Shown here: piece by piece, positions 36,516 to 50,164 of the stretch | How the letters are laid out: every line of letters starts with the position of its first letter | Numbering within the stretch: the stretch's first letter is position 1 | Assembly (NCBI GenBank): GCA_027886175.1 | Contig: JAJNNQ010000026.1 | Location: 20,366,001-20,430,000, forward strand | Length of the DNA: 64,000 bases | Direction: 5' to 3' | DNA from: Phylloscopus collybita | Lineage: Eukaryota; Chordata; Aves; Passeriformes; Phylloscopidae | Made by a program: the position numbers and the translations under genes | Notes under the pieces: generated by a model | What the model was told of the DNA's origin: nothing | What the model saw: only the letters and a program-made list of their open reading frames with translations | Database searches by the model: none

Positions 36516-39060
36516 ATTAGGCTGCACCACTACCTTGGAATGTGCAAGAGCTCTTCAAAGGATTTTAGACTGACCATCTGATATTCACACTGAAGCACTG
36601 TCTGAGGGGATTTTGATACTTCTTTTGATTCAGATCTTGGCTTTAGGAAGCTGATGGCTATGGCAGGTTTAGGGCTCAGTAATGGCTTTGCCACAAGCGC
36701 ACGGGAGAGCAGCTCACTGCTATGGAAGGCAGATGTGCCTCCAGGTTTGCCTCTGCTATGCAGAATATATTCCTGGTGCCATTTCTTACTCCCTCTGTCC
36801 TAGAAAACACAGCTGTGGATAGATGAGTATTAGGAACAGCAAAGCTCTGCTTACACTTAATAAAATCCATTGTACGAATGAAGAAGGGAATGCAGCAGCC
36901 CCCAGGAAGTGTCTCTCTTCTACAAGTTACAAGCTTTAACTAAAAATAAAATAAAATAATAAAAAAAAATTAAGAAATAAAAAAAAGGCACTACAGGGGA
37001 GAAGAACACAACTGCAGAAATGCACATACACACATACATTGTTTTGACATTACAAATACAAACAAGTGTGATCTAGATCAACAATTTTCAAAATACTTTC
37101 ATACTAAATGAGGGTATGATGCATTTTCAGTGACATTTCACATCATTCCCTTTTGGAGGGTGTGCCCCAGAGTCCACAGATATGGAATGTCATTCCACAT
37201 CTTTCCACTGATTTATGTGAGTTCTAATCAGTTCCTCATTCTATGAAGGTTTACACTTCAAAAGATATATTTAAATTCACTACTTACTTTGTGCTATCCT
37301 CTGACACCATTTCTAAATGAGATGGGGTGCTTATTAAGCTCATTTTACAGGACCTTCTAGTGAACTATAAACTAATTTACAAGTAAATAATGCTATAATT
37401 TAGGAAATAGTTGACCATATATCCCTCCAATGTTTTATACACTTTTCAAAGAATGAGTAGGCTTGAGTCACATTAAGAGCAATGAAATGCATTATGTGAA
37501 AGTTCCCCTGCATTTAGAGATTTGTCACTTAATAAAATTGAAAATATAAAAATAATTAATATAAACTAAAAATAAAATCTTGGGTCTCATCTCTGGCTTT
37601 CTCACATCCTCATTGAATCCAGATTTCAAACATTGACAAATAGATCAGTGTTTCTCAAATAAGGGCTATGATTACAGATATTTTTTTGCAAGGAAACAAA
37701 TAGAACAATGTCACAGAGACCAGGTCCCTTGCTTGACGAAATTTTAATATACTTCTCACACGCACAGACTCACAGTAGCAGATCAGTGCCATGTTTATTT
37801 CCTCACCTCACAGATGGAGTATGTTTTTTTCGCCTTTCACATGATGCAGCACATCCCAAGAGAGATTTAAACCTCTTTTTCCTGGCTTCCATGTTCATTT
37901 ATCAGCATCTGACTTCATTGTTTTCTAAAGTCACCCCTGAGAAGGCAGTCTGAATATCAATTTGTAATAAACAGCAAGAATTTGTTGCTGTCAAGGTGTC
38001 ACAGTGCAAAACACTGTGGTTTTTCCAGACACATCTGAAGCTTAAGTAACCTACCCAACAGTCCTTAGCCACAAGGAAAGAACTGTGTGTCACCAGCTCT
38101 GCTTCCTGTGTTTGATATCTCTCCCCTCAGCTCTCCCACTGCAATCCTTCAAGGTGCTTGTTCTACTTCTTGAAGCACACTGCTGAATTGCAGTATCCAA
38201 ACAGTGCAATTAGCATGTGAACACTCAGTACTGATAAAGTTAATGTTTTCTCTGAACAAACTTGTGTTGCTGACACCAAAGCCCATTTTGGCACAAACAG
38301 AGAAAAGGAAATCAGTTCCCCCTTTTTGTCCATCAGGATCTCACAATTTCCAAAGTTCTGTCCATTGCTGTCTCATGAGTAGAAGTGCCCAGGTCTGAGC
38401 AGCATGAGGTGGGACTGGAACAGTGCAGGGCAGAGCTGAGGGTTGGTCCCAGGACTAGGTGCAGGATGGTCATATGCCCCCCAGACAAACCAAGAGCAGA
38501 ATTTGCAAGGGTAGCAATGCAGAGGGTCATGCAGTATTTGGCCTTGAGTCTCCTTGGGCTCTTGTCACTGGCTATGGCTTGGAGGAGTACTTGTGCAGCT
38601 TCCAAAAAGCAGCTAGAGGTCTGACCTCCCACCCTCCTTTTAATAAACAAAGGCAAATTTAAGAGACGATCGCAGATGATCTCTGCAAGCTCTAGTGTAG
38701 GAGTTCTGAGTCATCAGCTTCCAAAGTCTCCCACATACTAGTGCTCCAAATGTTTTATCTTAACTCATGGTCCATGAATTCCTAAATACTATACATGCAA
38801 CAAAATAAATCTTTGATATGTTTGGTCTCTATAAAGATTGCAGTTACCTGGCAAACATAACAACAAAGTTAGCTTATTACAGCAGCAGCAACAGCCACAG
38901 AACAATTTGCATTCTAGATCCATGTCCTCATTTCTTATAACCTTCAGGTGTTCAAAAGAGGTGCCTCATACTGAGCTATTAATTCTTTATTTAGGCACCT
39001 TGACTTTAAATGTACTGAGTACCTCTTGACTCTGATGAATGTCAAATAAGATTCAGATTT
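36516..39060. other. unique AT-rich DNA, no gene recognised
   Basis: No exon, RNA gene or transposon was recognised. A short A-rich patch lies near 36941-36987. Confidence 0.5.
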
Positions 39061-39299
39061 AGAAGATTGCATGAATTTCTATTTTATTCCAGGTCTCTGG
39101 GTCTGTCTTTGAAGGAAAGACAACCTTTAAAATACGTTAGTGTATATGTCTGCATTTTGCTCAATAGTAACACTAATTTAACCCTTATAATAATATCAAT
39201 AATGACGACATTTAAAAGAACCAGGGGTGTGGTGCTTTACAAGAAAAAAAAAAGAAAAAAAAAAGGAAAAACAAAACAAAACAACAAAAAAAAAAACAA

Positions 39300-39337
<38 letters not shown>

Positions 39338-39361
39338 AACAACAACAACAACAGAAGATTG
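39061..39361 (+). mobile_element. candidate A-tailed retroposed segment with 9-bp flanking repeats
   Basis: The 9-mer agaagattg occurs at 39061-39069 and again at 39353-39361, directly after a long A-rich tract (39240-39352, including an uninterrupted A-run of about 35 and a CAA repeat). The roughly 170 bp between the left repeat and the A-tract do not match any element I recognise. The arrangement of duplication, body, A-rich tail and duplication is what target-primed retrotransposition of a polyadenylated RNA leaves behind. It is only a candidate: a 9-bp match could be chance, and A-rich tracts also grow by slippage. Bird CR1 does not normally use poly(A), so such insertions are uncommon in birds. 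Confidence 0.35.
39240..39352. repeat. A-rich tract with (CAA)n end
   Basis: The plus strand is almost pure A with scattered G and C, then an A-run at about 39302-39336 and about five CAA units. Lys/Asn/Gln-rich open frames across it are artefacts. Confidence 0.95.
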
Positions 39362-42300
39362 GCCCAACCAGCTATTAAGAAGTTACCAGTGTTTAGGTTC
39401 CACAAGAAGTACAAAATTTCCTATTGAAAGAAAATCAGGTTTATTAACAGATGATTTGCAATACAAACATGTGGACCGACAGGTGTGCATTTATGTACTT
39501 TATCTTTTACATTTCAAGATTTGTCAATCACATTCATGTTTACATATTTAACAGTTACATATTTAACAGTTACTTTGCACTTAATGTTTTCAGACTCAAA
39601 TTTAAAAATGCAAACCACAATTTTTCTGTTGCATAATGTTTTTATTCCTTTGTTGCACACTATAAACATTCTTCTCAATAAACTACTGAGTACTGGTATT
39701 GTGGCTTTGCAACAACCATTGAAGCAGTAAAGTTGCACTTTTAGGTGTCTGATGCAAAGAGGGATTTGTCACGTGGATCCTGAGCATAAGGATGTGGACA
39801 AAAATTTGAAACCATTTGGGATCTATTGAAACTCTCAAGTAGCTAGCAGGGGGAAAATCTCAAGGGCTTCAGCACAGGGGAGGAAAATAAATTGCCTGAA
39901 GTCACCCAGAGGGCTGTTACTAGGAGCAACAGATGAGAACAAAAAGTTGAGTAGGCAACTGAGACAGGTTTGAAGAAAAAGTCTTTTTTTTTTTTTTAAT
40001 AGGAAATGTCTTTTAATCTTTTAATTGCCATCTTGTCTGAATCCTGACAAAGATGCAAATTAAGGTATTCAGGGTAATGGAAGAAAGAAGGAAGGACTGA
40101 AGGAGGATGAGAGGGAGGGAGTACAAGAAAATACTATCTATCTGAGAGGGATCGAGGTGATGACCAGGTAGGTCTTTTCAGCAGAGTAGAGTTCAGCACG
40201 GTCCAGATGGAAGATCTCTGAAGGCCTTTGTATTACTCAGCTCTGACCCTTGATTTCCATTTTTTTTTCAGAAAATATTCAGGTATTGCCCATTTTCTTT
40301 CATTATGGAGGGTATTTTTTTTCCCTACTCCTTAAACTGGTTCTGAAATAAATATCTCCTAAAACGTAGACTCCATTTCATTTTAGGTACTGCCAGTTCA
40401 AAAGTTGAAGCCTTTTGCAAGTTAGGAGCTAAATCCAAGTGTTCAATTAATATAAGGCTCAAATTCTGATTAAGTGACCTGCAATTCACCCTTCTGCCCT
40501 CATATTCATTTTCTAAGGATAATTATTAAATAAACATCCCTTTTCAACTGATTATCTTTTGACTCAAATATGATGTAGGGCTTTAGTAACTTTATATTTA
40601 AAATGAACTCAAAAAGAAAACAAAATAAAGAACAGTGATTTTAATAACACACATTATACCAGCAACATTTCATAGAATTAAAAATTGTAATTTTTGGAAA
40701 AGGGTTAGCTTGCAATATATTGTTTAAGCAAAAAGGAGGCTTCTGTCTTACAGAAATACTACTCTAGGAACAGAGTGGAACTCAGCTGAACTTAAGTATA
40801 TGGCCAAGTCCCAGACATTTAGGATTAGCTTAAAGTACTCCAGCAAATTCAAGAACCCTCATAGAGTACCAAGACCCACTCAGATTATCAATGATAAGTT
40901 TGATAGACCAGAAAGAAGAAATTAAAAAGACATTGCTCAGGTGGGGAAATTATTTCTTGCATCTTGTACTCCTTTTTTATCCAAAAAAAAAAATGACAAA
41001 GGCTTTCTGAAAAACAGGAAATGTGCAATTTCTTTCACAAATATACATCCATGCTTTGTTTTCTTATTGTTGTTGACAGAACCTTTCATTATACCCTTAA
41101 AGAATCATTTTATGTTTATTTGTACTGTCTATACAGATTTGCAGACTTGTTTTGTGAATTGCCAGAGAGTGATGTCTTTTTTTAATAAAAGTTTATTACA
41201 CTTTGATTGATTTCCCTGATAGTCATTTTGTGTGTCTGAGTTATAGAAACTCATTTTTGATCTAAAATCCAAATTACTCTAACTAATGTACCAGAGGAGC
41301 ACCATAACTGTTAGCAATTGACAATGCAAAATATTTCACAGCTTTGTTTGTCAATGCAGATGCCATGGAAAAATCATTGAGGGCTAGTTTGCCAGGATCC
41401 TTATTTATTAATTCATGGAGGTTTGCAAGAATAAGTCATGAATGTGAAGCAGCACAAATGTGAGAGAGAGCTCAGCCACCTGATAACATCACCACAAATT
41501 AACAAATTACTGTACATCTGAATGGTGGTGGGTATGTTAAACATATCCATATGCAAGCATTTATTAGCAACAAATAAACATGTATTTAAAATCTTACCTT
41601 AGAACACAGTTGAAGACACTTCCACTATAAACCAGACATACTCACATTTTCCAAAAGCTAAAGGCGTATGTAAATACAGTTTCTGTGTCTCTGCCGATGT
41701 CTTGTAACTTGCTAAGCACCAGTAATTTGAACACATCTCAGAAATACATGGAAAAATGTCATTTTTGGATTTTCTCACTTGAAGCTCACTGTATTATTTG
41801 CCATTATTTGCAATTGTTCTGGATAACAATAAAATTGCATGTGTTTCATCACTTGGCAAGTCAATTTTCTTCTCCCAACAAAGTCCCTTCTTTAACTCAA
41901 GTAACATTCTTTAAAAGTGTCAATGTCTTTTTAGTGGGGCAGAATGGGATGAAATTAAATGTTTCGATGAAACCTGAGGTGTGTGCTATTCCCTCAGTGC
42001 TGGTGCTGCTTCTCGTATTGTCGATGGGGACAGCTAGATTAGACAAACACACTGAGCATACTCCGTAGAGACTTTTAGGGGAGCATCACCAAAACAGCTT
42101 TGTCTTGCCTTGTATTGCTTCACCTACTCTCTGAGCAATGTATCACATCTCAATAGAGACTACAATGACTGACTATTTCACACCTAGACATTCATGCTTA
42201 CTGAAGGACATGACTGAGCTAGCAGGCTTCATCTTGAAGAGAAGGAAGTTGGCAACACTTACTCATCAACCTTTGGTGAACGGTGGCGGGGCAGCATGAC

Positions 42301-44263
42301 TTCAGCTGCTGAGAGGACAAAGCTGCCAGGTCCTGCTAGCAAGAGATAGGAATTAAGCCATGAAACTAATGAACAGCAGAGGAGCTGGAAAGCAAGGTTA
42401 CCCTGTCCTTCTCCTGTTGAGATCGTCCTGGATTTTAGTTCTCTGTCCTGCCTCCTGTGCACCCAGTAGCAGCCATTACACATGGCTAAACAGATTTCTG
42501 TATAGATGTGCTATCCTGAGAAAAGACACAGTGGGCCACCCTGCTGCCTTCTAGTAATGAGTATCAGAAGTGCTCTGAGCAATCTAGATTTGAAGTCAGC
42601 TTTTCTTTGGGCAGTCCTCAGGCTATGTCATGTTCAGAGCTCCCTTCCAATATAAACTAGTGCACCAATCTGTAAATCTGTTCCAGTCATCCCCCTCCAC
42701 ATTTGGTACCAAGAAATGGAAATGGTGCTGCGTTGACCTGTGCTGACCATATTAACCATAAAAGTACTCCAGCATCAGGAAGGAAAGCTGGGACTCCTTT
42801 TGATTAGAGCTGACATGGGTCTGGTATCCCTTAGAGGGAAGAAATCACAAAGAATGTTCCTGATAGCAGTGAGATAGCCATGCTACAGAAAACACATCAG
42901 ATCAGCCAGATCACTGTTTTCACATAGCTTTGTTTCTTTTTCCTTTAAAGGCTCTTGCTTCCATTGCTCTTAGACCTCATTCCCCCTTCATAAGGGAGGT
43001 GTTACTCAATTATACAGCGTTGCTGTAGGTAGTACATGCCCATGCTATTGTGTGCAGGCACTCCTCTGCTTTCTGGGGCTTCCCAGGCATTCCAGAGCCC
43101 TTTTTTTTTTTCATCTACCAGCCAGCATTTGATACATAATCTGGAAATTATTTTGCTGCCAAAAGCGTACAAGGGAGGTGGGAGACAATCTGTCGGCTTC
43201 TGCTAGAGTAAACACAAAGAACCATTCTCTCATCTAGTAAAACAATAAGATTAGTCCTTTTATCATTAATTTTTTTTCTCTCCTTCACTGCTTTGTAAAC
43301 ACTGCTTGTATGACTTTGCCTCTTATCGTCTGCAAACTGAATCTGCTTTTGTTGAAGCAGTGTCAATCACAAGGGTTTTCCTGCTCATATACTTAGCGAT
43401 ATGACTGATTGAAAAAGAAGACAGGCTTTCATTTGGGTCTGCAGTGTGTGACATAGTCACTGTTGGAAATATAAGGGGGGGAAGAAAACAAAGGGAACAA
43501 TTTGGTAAAATAGAACCCAAAGTTCACTTGCTCTGTCAAAGAGATTAAGATTAAACTGAAGGAGGTCAAAACTATTAACATTTAGACTACAGGGTATATA
43601 AGAAGTTAGTGTCTCATTAGATATTGGCTTTCTAATTGGAGAGGAGCTTGTTTCTAACTCTTTATGTAAACACCAGCATTACTAAAGCTTGGGTGGTCTC
43701 AGCACTGTAACCCAGTGGACATATTTGATCTGCATCTGTCTGAATAAAATGTCCTCGATGACCAAGCTTGCATTGAAACTGTAAACATGTCTCTTGATTC
43801 CTTTCTGCCAACTGTGACAGCATTTGCAAAGGGAAAACTTCACAGTGATACTCTGGGGTTGCTTTAAATTTATTTTCCCCGATGCCAAATTCTCCTTCAC
43901 AGCATACAGTTAGTTACAATCTTATTTATGTTCAGCTCTTTGGACCAGGCAAGAAGATTACTGCACCCACCAGGAAGGAGCATAGACATGTCCTGATTGT
44001 TAATTAACTCCCATAGCAAGAGTGACTCTTATACAAGCAAGATTATTTATGGAATATCTTTTGCATTTTCAAATCACATTATTCTCTGATTTTACGGTGC
44101 TCTCTACTGCTTCTTGTCCTAAATCAAATGGCAAATGAAACAAGGAAAAGTAAATTAGGTATCAGCTAGCAGGGTTAGCCTTTGGAAGGTGATTTGGTTA
44201 AAAATTTCTTGCACTGACCCAAACAATAGCTCAATGACTGTGTTTTAGCAGGTTTCAAGCAGA
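39362..44263. other. unique AT-rich DNA, no gene recognised
   Basis: About 4.9 kb contain no recognisable exon, RNA gene or transposon. The longest open frame (127 codons, 41685-42068, plus) has no family features. A 15-bp tandem duplication lies at 39541-39570 and a purine-rich patch at about 40078-40130. Confidence 0.5.
39541..39570. repeat. 15-bp perfect tandem duplication
   Basis: tacatatttaacagt is present twice in direct succession. It is a local duplication without evident function. Confidence 0.95.
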
Positions 44264-44687
44264 TCTGGTGTGGTGGACTGACCCTGGTGGGATGCCAGGT
44301 GCCCACCAAACCACTCTATCACTTCCCTTGTTAGCAGGACAAGGGGGGGGAAAGAAAATAAGATGAAAAATAACCTCATGGATCAAGACAAAGGCAGTTT
44401 AATAAAGCAAATGCCATGTGTGGAAGCAAATGAAAACAAAAGATTTATTCTCTATTTCTCATGAGCAGGCAATGACCAGCCACTTCCTGAAAAGTAGGAC
44501 TTCAGTATATATAGTATTTGCTTTGGAAGGCAAGTGTAATAACAAATGCTCCCTCTCCTCTTTTCTCTAGCTTTTATGGCTGAGCAGGCATCATATGGTA
44601 TGATATATCCCTCTGGTCAGTTTGGCTCAGGTGTCTTGGCTGTGTCCCTTCCTAAAATCTTTCCCTCCCCGAACCTATTGGTCAGGG

Positions 44688-44696
44688 AAGAATGTT
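44688..44696. repeat. target-site duplication of nested CR1 (left)
   Basis: aagaatgtt lies immediately left of the CR1 3' repeats and is identical to 44902-44910 on the other side. Confidence 0.85.
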
Positions 44697-44901
44697 CACA
44701 GAATCACAGAACCATGGAATCACAGAATCACTAGGTTGAAAGAGACCTTTAAAATCATCAAGTCCAATCCATGCCCTAACACCTCAACTAAACCATGGCA
44801 TCCAATCTTTTTTTTAAAACATCTACGGATGGTGACTCCAGCACCTCCACAGGCAGACGATTCCAGTATTTTATCACCATTTCCATAAAAAACCTATTCC
44901 T
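44697..44901 (-). mobile_element. CR1 LINE fragment nested in the LTR
   Basis: Minus orientation, with the 3' end at the left. It starts cacagaatcacagaaccatgg, followed by aatcactaggttgaaagaga and aaatcatcaagtccaatcc, then the block ctaaaccatggcatccaatc. It is 5'-truncated at 44901. The tail and order of blocks match the CR1 at 3804-4808, so they are probably the same subfamily. LTR sequence resumes on its right side. A perfect 9-bp direct repeat, aagaatgtt, flanks it at 44688-44696 and 44902-44910. The order of events is therefore certain from the sequence: the LTR was there first. Confidence 0.93.
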
Positions 44902-44910
44902 AAGAATGTT
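44902..44910. repeat. target-site duplication of nested CR1 (right)
   Basis: aagaatgtt is identical to 44688-44696 and sits at the 5' truncation point of the CR1 fragment. Confidence 0.85.
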
Positions 44911-47900
44911 GGATAGACTTGATGCTGTGTGAGCACTGCTGAGCTGTAGCCAAAACACCGATGTCTATTCTCTACTCCTTTCTAGCTACCAAAACAAAGC
45001 CCAGAACTCTGAGGGTTGCTATTGGGGTAACTAACTCCATCTCACCCAGAACAAGTACATCTGAAAATCTCCCACTGCATTAGCGTATTTTCTGAGGATT
45101 AACATGTTTTGGTTATGCTGTATGTGAGCAGCATAACTAGCAATCTCATACAGGGGGATGGATGAGTGCAGAATGGTCTCCTCCTCCTACACTCTGTCAT
45201 TATTCCCAGTGTGATCCACCAGAGCTTTGTATCTGTAAGCCCTGCTTTCCACAGGTTGTACTGCTACAGGGGGATAGGATCACGCAAGTTTGAACTGGAA
45301 ATAATCCTTAGAAATTTATTTTGGCTGCTGTGTTAAAATTTGAGCCACAGGTTTTTCTCCCACAAAAGTGTGGAAGCTGGAGAGGGCTGCATTTAGGGAT
45401 CTGTCCCAGAGAAAGACCATTACTGTGAACCTTCCTGATCCACTGGCCAGCCTCTGTCATCCACTTAGTGTGATTTCTTGCATCACCAGAGAAGCCCTAC
45501 ATCTAAAACTGCAGTTTAGTCATCATTATTTTGCAGTGAATAAATACAGTTCCTTGCTCAAGCAGCTACAGCCGAGGGCCCTTACAAACCTCTTTGAGCA
45601 TAGAGAGCAGCCCCTCAGAGTGACACACTTACTAGTGCTAGCGCCTTAGCTTCTAAAACCTGCTGTAGTCCTTCGATATAGGAAGGCAGTGTGTGTGAAA
45701 TTCATACCCTCCCTTTGGAGCACAGCCTCACTGAATACAGTGAGGGTCATCAAATCTTTTCAGGCCCAATTGCCTACAAGTTACATGTGGCTGTCTCACC
45801 TCTCTGACGCTCTGTTTTACATTTTCATCTAGGTCCATATGGAACCTAAAAGGTATGGACCTTTTCACTGGTCCATAACTCCATGCCTACTGACACAACA
45901 ATATTGTCACCACAAAAAGCATGACTAATCTGCCCAGTTCTCATTTGGCCAGATGCTTGTGAAAGCAGGAGAGTGTCACATTACTATCTCATTAGTTAAT
46001 CCAGTTGGCAATGATAAGCACATTAGTCTTCTAATGGAAGAGACAAAAAATTTTCATGGAGAAGAGTTTCTTCAAACAGATGAATAGAAGCCTGTTATTT
46101 TGGAAGGAGCAGGACAGTTTACATTCAGCTTTTTGAAAGAAACAAAAATAAAATGTGGCAAAAACTGACATATTCATGAAACATTTGGCACTAAAGAGCC
46201 TACATTTTTCATCAAAAAAGTAATTTCACACATCTCCATTCTCCAAGAGATGTATTTGCCTGAACATTTAGAGGACACTGAAAAATATATTTTATTGTTA
46301 TTAATTATAGTGACAATCCTAGAGCAAAAAGGTCATTTTATGAAAAGCAGAAGTTTTTGAAGAGAAATACAATTTTGACAATGTAAATTGACTAATTCTG
46401 TTGATCTAATTTGACAGACAAGATCATAACTGCACAAAAAATATAATAGAGTTTCAAATTAAAAAATCTACAAGAGTATTTTAAATGTTCAATATAAACA
46501 AACAAAAGATGAACAGAATCATAAGTGAAGTAGCTTCAAAGTGTTCTAAAAAAGCCCAAGCAGGAAACAAATACAAAGGACACACTCCAAATGAGATCAT
46601 CTTGCCTATCTCAGGGCAGAAAGCTGACTGTTGTTTCTAACTTTTTCTGTTAACAGTAACAATACAGCACGTCATCCTAGATACACCAAAATTAGCAGTG
46701 TGTCCCACTCAAGAAGCAGTTTCCTGGTTTCTAGGGTATATATGATACTGAAGCCTGACTCTCTAATCCACCTTACCATCTGGCAATCTATTGATGAGAG
46801 CAACAAGAAAACATGAGAAGATGAGACAGGTTCTGTGCCCTTTTTAAAATATCATTTGGGGCAGAGCTGTTAAACACATTATCCATTGTTATCCACTTGC
46901 TATCCATTCCTTTTCCTTGGGAAAGATTCTTTGGGGAGGTAGTTCTCTCCATCTAAATTCCATTTAGTCATGAAAATAGAGCAGAAGAAATATGATAAAA
47001 CTAGTAAATAGGCTCAAAGACATAAGTAATTCTTAGTCTGTAGATTGGTGTGTTACCAAAGAGGTACAAAAAGGTACGGGTTTCTGTGTGTGTTATAAAT
47101 GCCTTCAGCAAGTAATTATCTGAAGAAGAGGAAAGTTATCTCCTTAAGTAAGTATCCATAAAACAAGAAGAAAAATAAACCATGCAGCGTCAGCACTTCG
47201 ATACAAATAGCATGGTTTGGAGTTTTCATGCCATGAAATTAATACATCCTTGGAATAACCCATAAATTATAAGTTCCTTAAAAATTGCTGCATCCAACAC
47301 TTTTGGAATGCTATATCGCATTGTTTTATCCTTATAGATGAAAATAAAATATTATAGAAGTAGATTTAAGGAATCAGCAGTAGTTTAGATAAAAGTGATC
47401 ATGATTTGCTTCTGTTTGTTATATATAATCAGAATTAAGTCCAGACCAGTAATATGTATATTTGATGGATTACAAGAGCCAATTTTACAAAGCTGAAAAC
47501 AATTATGAGCTAAATCATTTGGGAGAAAGAAATTAGACAGGAAATGTGGATAATAACTGAAAAGTGTTTAAAAACATTTTACCAGAGGCTTAAAAAAAAG
47601 AATGAAAGCTGGACTAAATGTTGACTTGCATGAAAGTGAAACAGCTATGTAAATCAAAATAATTACACAAAAAAGGCATTTATTAGAATGTGAATTAGAC
47701 AGAAGATAAGAACTACAGAAAATTAATAAGGAGGGAAACAAGAAGTAAGGTTTTTCATCTGAGTTAGGGATAAAAAGAAAGATTTGTGGTCTTGACTACG
47801 CACAACTGTAGCCATCTTAATAATATATGCAAAAAAATGGTATATTCTGTAAATAAATCTGATCTCTCTTTGACGAAAAAAACAGACAAAATCAGTTCTG

Positions 47901-48083
47901 CCATAAGAGGACAATGCAATGCTGTTCATTCCAGTAAATCAGGAAAATGTTAAATAGCAATTTAAATCAGCAGACCTGCATGATTTACAACCAAGAGGTT
48001 TAAAAAAAGCTGGCTGAAGAAAATTCCAAGCCATGGATATTGCTTTTTCCTTCCACCTAGAGGTGTTCCAAGAAGGACAGGGG

Positions 48084-48109
48084 AAAAAAAAAAAAAAAAA
48101 AAAAAAAAA
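48084..48109. repeat. 26-base A-run
   Basis: An uninterrupted A homopolymer is present. I could not find a matching direct repeat on both sides, so there is no support for it being a retroposon tail. Confidence 0.95.
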
Positions 48110-50164
48110 GCCGATATCTCACCAGTTTTATTTTTTTAAGTTATATGTGTAACCCAGGTGATTGAAGCCTTTTCAGCCTAAGCTGAAAGCATAAAATAAT
48201 GTAAAAGCTAATAGAGGGCTAGAGGTGTGTATGCAATTAACCCTAAGCAAAATGGTTTAGCAGAAACAAGAAGTTCTTATAAGCAAAGAACTCAGCATAT
48301 TTACTAGCCTTAGGAAGCAAAAAATGGCAAACGTTGCCAGGCATATAAAGGACAAGGTGGGCCAGCAAACCAAAGCCTTTGAAGTCTGCAAAGAACCTGT
48401 GAACAAAAGTAACAAACAGCACTGGCATCAGAAAAGTCAGTGTCTGACAGAGCCCGTACAGATGTGAATAACCTTCCAGATAGAATAAAGCACCTTTGAA
48501 AAGCAGATCCTTCATCTTTTGTAGCCACACTTTTTAAGCCCCCCAAAGTTGGCAGTTTTTGTAAACCTGTCTCTTAATTTCCGATATCCTCTTTTCCAAA
48601 CTGATATTCAAGCAAGGTTTTTCTGGCCCAGAAGCAGGGGAGAAAGTCTTCAGTGAATCTGGTACTGTTTACTGAGGGTCATCCAGCACAAAGATGTTTT
48701 CTCTATTTGTACAATTCTGAAACAGCTCCTAACCAGGTAAGGCAGCAAATAATTGGTACAACTTGCTAACTGGTTAGGGTTAACTGTGTGTAACATCTCC
48801 ATTGATTTATGACTGCCAGGTTCACAGGTTACTTAGATTGTTCAATTTAGCACTTTTCCCCAGCTTTCAATTGAACATTTTGAACCAGGTGTTCAATGGA
48901 TTGATCGATATGAAGTACAATAGGTCTCTGCACCAGTCCATAAACAAAGCTGATTTTTATAGCCTTGGTGTGATTTAAACCTTTAACACTTTAAACCATT
49001 CTGCAGCACTCTTGCCATGTAAGCATATGCTTCTCTTCACTTTCCTTAATTGACATCAGATTGTGACTTAGCAACATGCAGGGCAATGAAAGCTGCTGTG
49101 TGCCTGTAGGGCCTGATCCTGCAAATGTGTGTGCCTGACACTGCATGCAGGTAAGTAACTCCTTTGATCCCAGTGAGGCTATTCACATACATAACCCTGT
49201 TAAGGTGAATTAGTTGTAAGGCAAGGACTGACATTTGAATATTGAGCTTTGTGGTTAGGGAGAGCTTTCCTAGCACTCAGAGGCCATGGGGAAAGGCAAA
49301 TCTCATCTGCTCAATGTGACTTATGCAACTTGCACAATTTCTCCCTATGCCAGGTTCCCTCCTCCCCATAAAAAGAGAGTCATGTTCACCTTTGCAGCCT
49401 GCCCCCCACCTTGTGACTGTACATATCACATGCAGTTTTGTAGGGGCTCATACTCACCTGCCAGCTGTGTTTGACTCCTTCCTGGTTCAGGGAGGAAAAG
49501 GCAAACATCAGGAGAGGAGTGAAATGTAGATGCAACCCTCAAGAGTCCTCACTCTGTAGACCCCTCTTACTGGAGGTAACAGGCCAAACTCTAGGTCTGC
49601 ACCATAGCATTTGAGTGAACCCACCAGACAGGTCATCCCCCACTGCATGATTTGGCCCAGTCTTCACTCCTAAAATGAGCTAAAACTAGGGCTTCAAAGG
49701 TTTGAAGAATGAACACCTCAAATCAGGTTTTGGGAAGGACCTCACTCTCACTGCTCCTTGGAGTGCAGATGGCAGAGCAAGGAAGGCTCTTCAGTTCTGA
49801 ATCCAGGGCTACTCTCATGAAGCAGCTTGAAAAGGAAAGGGGTGCTCCCACTTTCTCTCCTCAGCACGTCACTGACCTGCCGTTCACACATGCACAGCCA
49901 TCACTGAGTAGAGTGCTGCTTGTTTGGCTGACCTTCACTGGAGATCTCTCTAGTAAGTACAGAGGGAGTCTGTCTAAGTAAATATCCCTCAGGCATGTGG
50001 AAAATGGGGAGGGATAACAGATGAAGTCAACACATGGAAGAATTTACTGTCTTACCCGGAGGTAAGAAGCAGATCCTCCTTAAGTACTTAAACAACTACA
50101 AATGTTTTCAACTCAGTGTTGGTATAAAATAATAATGAAAATAACCAGTCCTCCTTTCTTCTAA

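Larger units (their letters stand above)
44269..45059 (-). mobile_element. solo LTR of an endogenous retrovirus, interrupted by a CR1 insertion
   Basis: The plus strand begins tgtggtggactgaccctgg and ends ccatctcacccagaacaagt followed by aca, giving TG...CA ends. The sequence resembles a songbird LTR family I recall, for example tatggtatgatatatccctc, tggtcagtttggctcaggtg and, near the right end, tgtgtgagcactgctgagc. In minus orientation it has a TATA-like CATAAAAG (44571-44578) and ATTAAA (44398-44403), about 170 bp apart, fitting U3 on the right and U5 on the left. Flanking 5-mers are TCTGG (44264-44268) and TCTGA (45060-45064), a probable duplication with one change. No internal retroviral genes are present. 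Without the nested CR1 and one duplication copy the LTR is about 577 bp. Confidence 0.85.

Noticed and set aside
39067..39378. Lys/Asn/Gln-rich open frames
   Set aside because: They are translations of the A-rich tract and CAA repeat.
41685..42068. 127-codon plus-strand frame as a gene
   Set aside because: No recognisable domain, irregular composition and no supporting splice or promoter context. It is compatible with chance.
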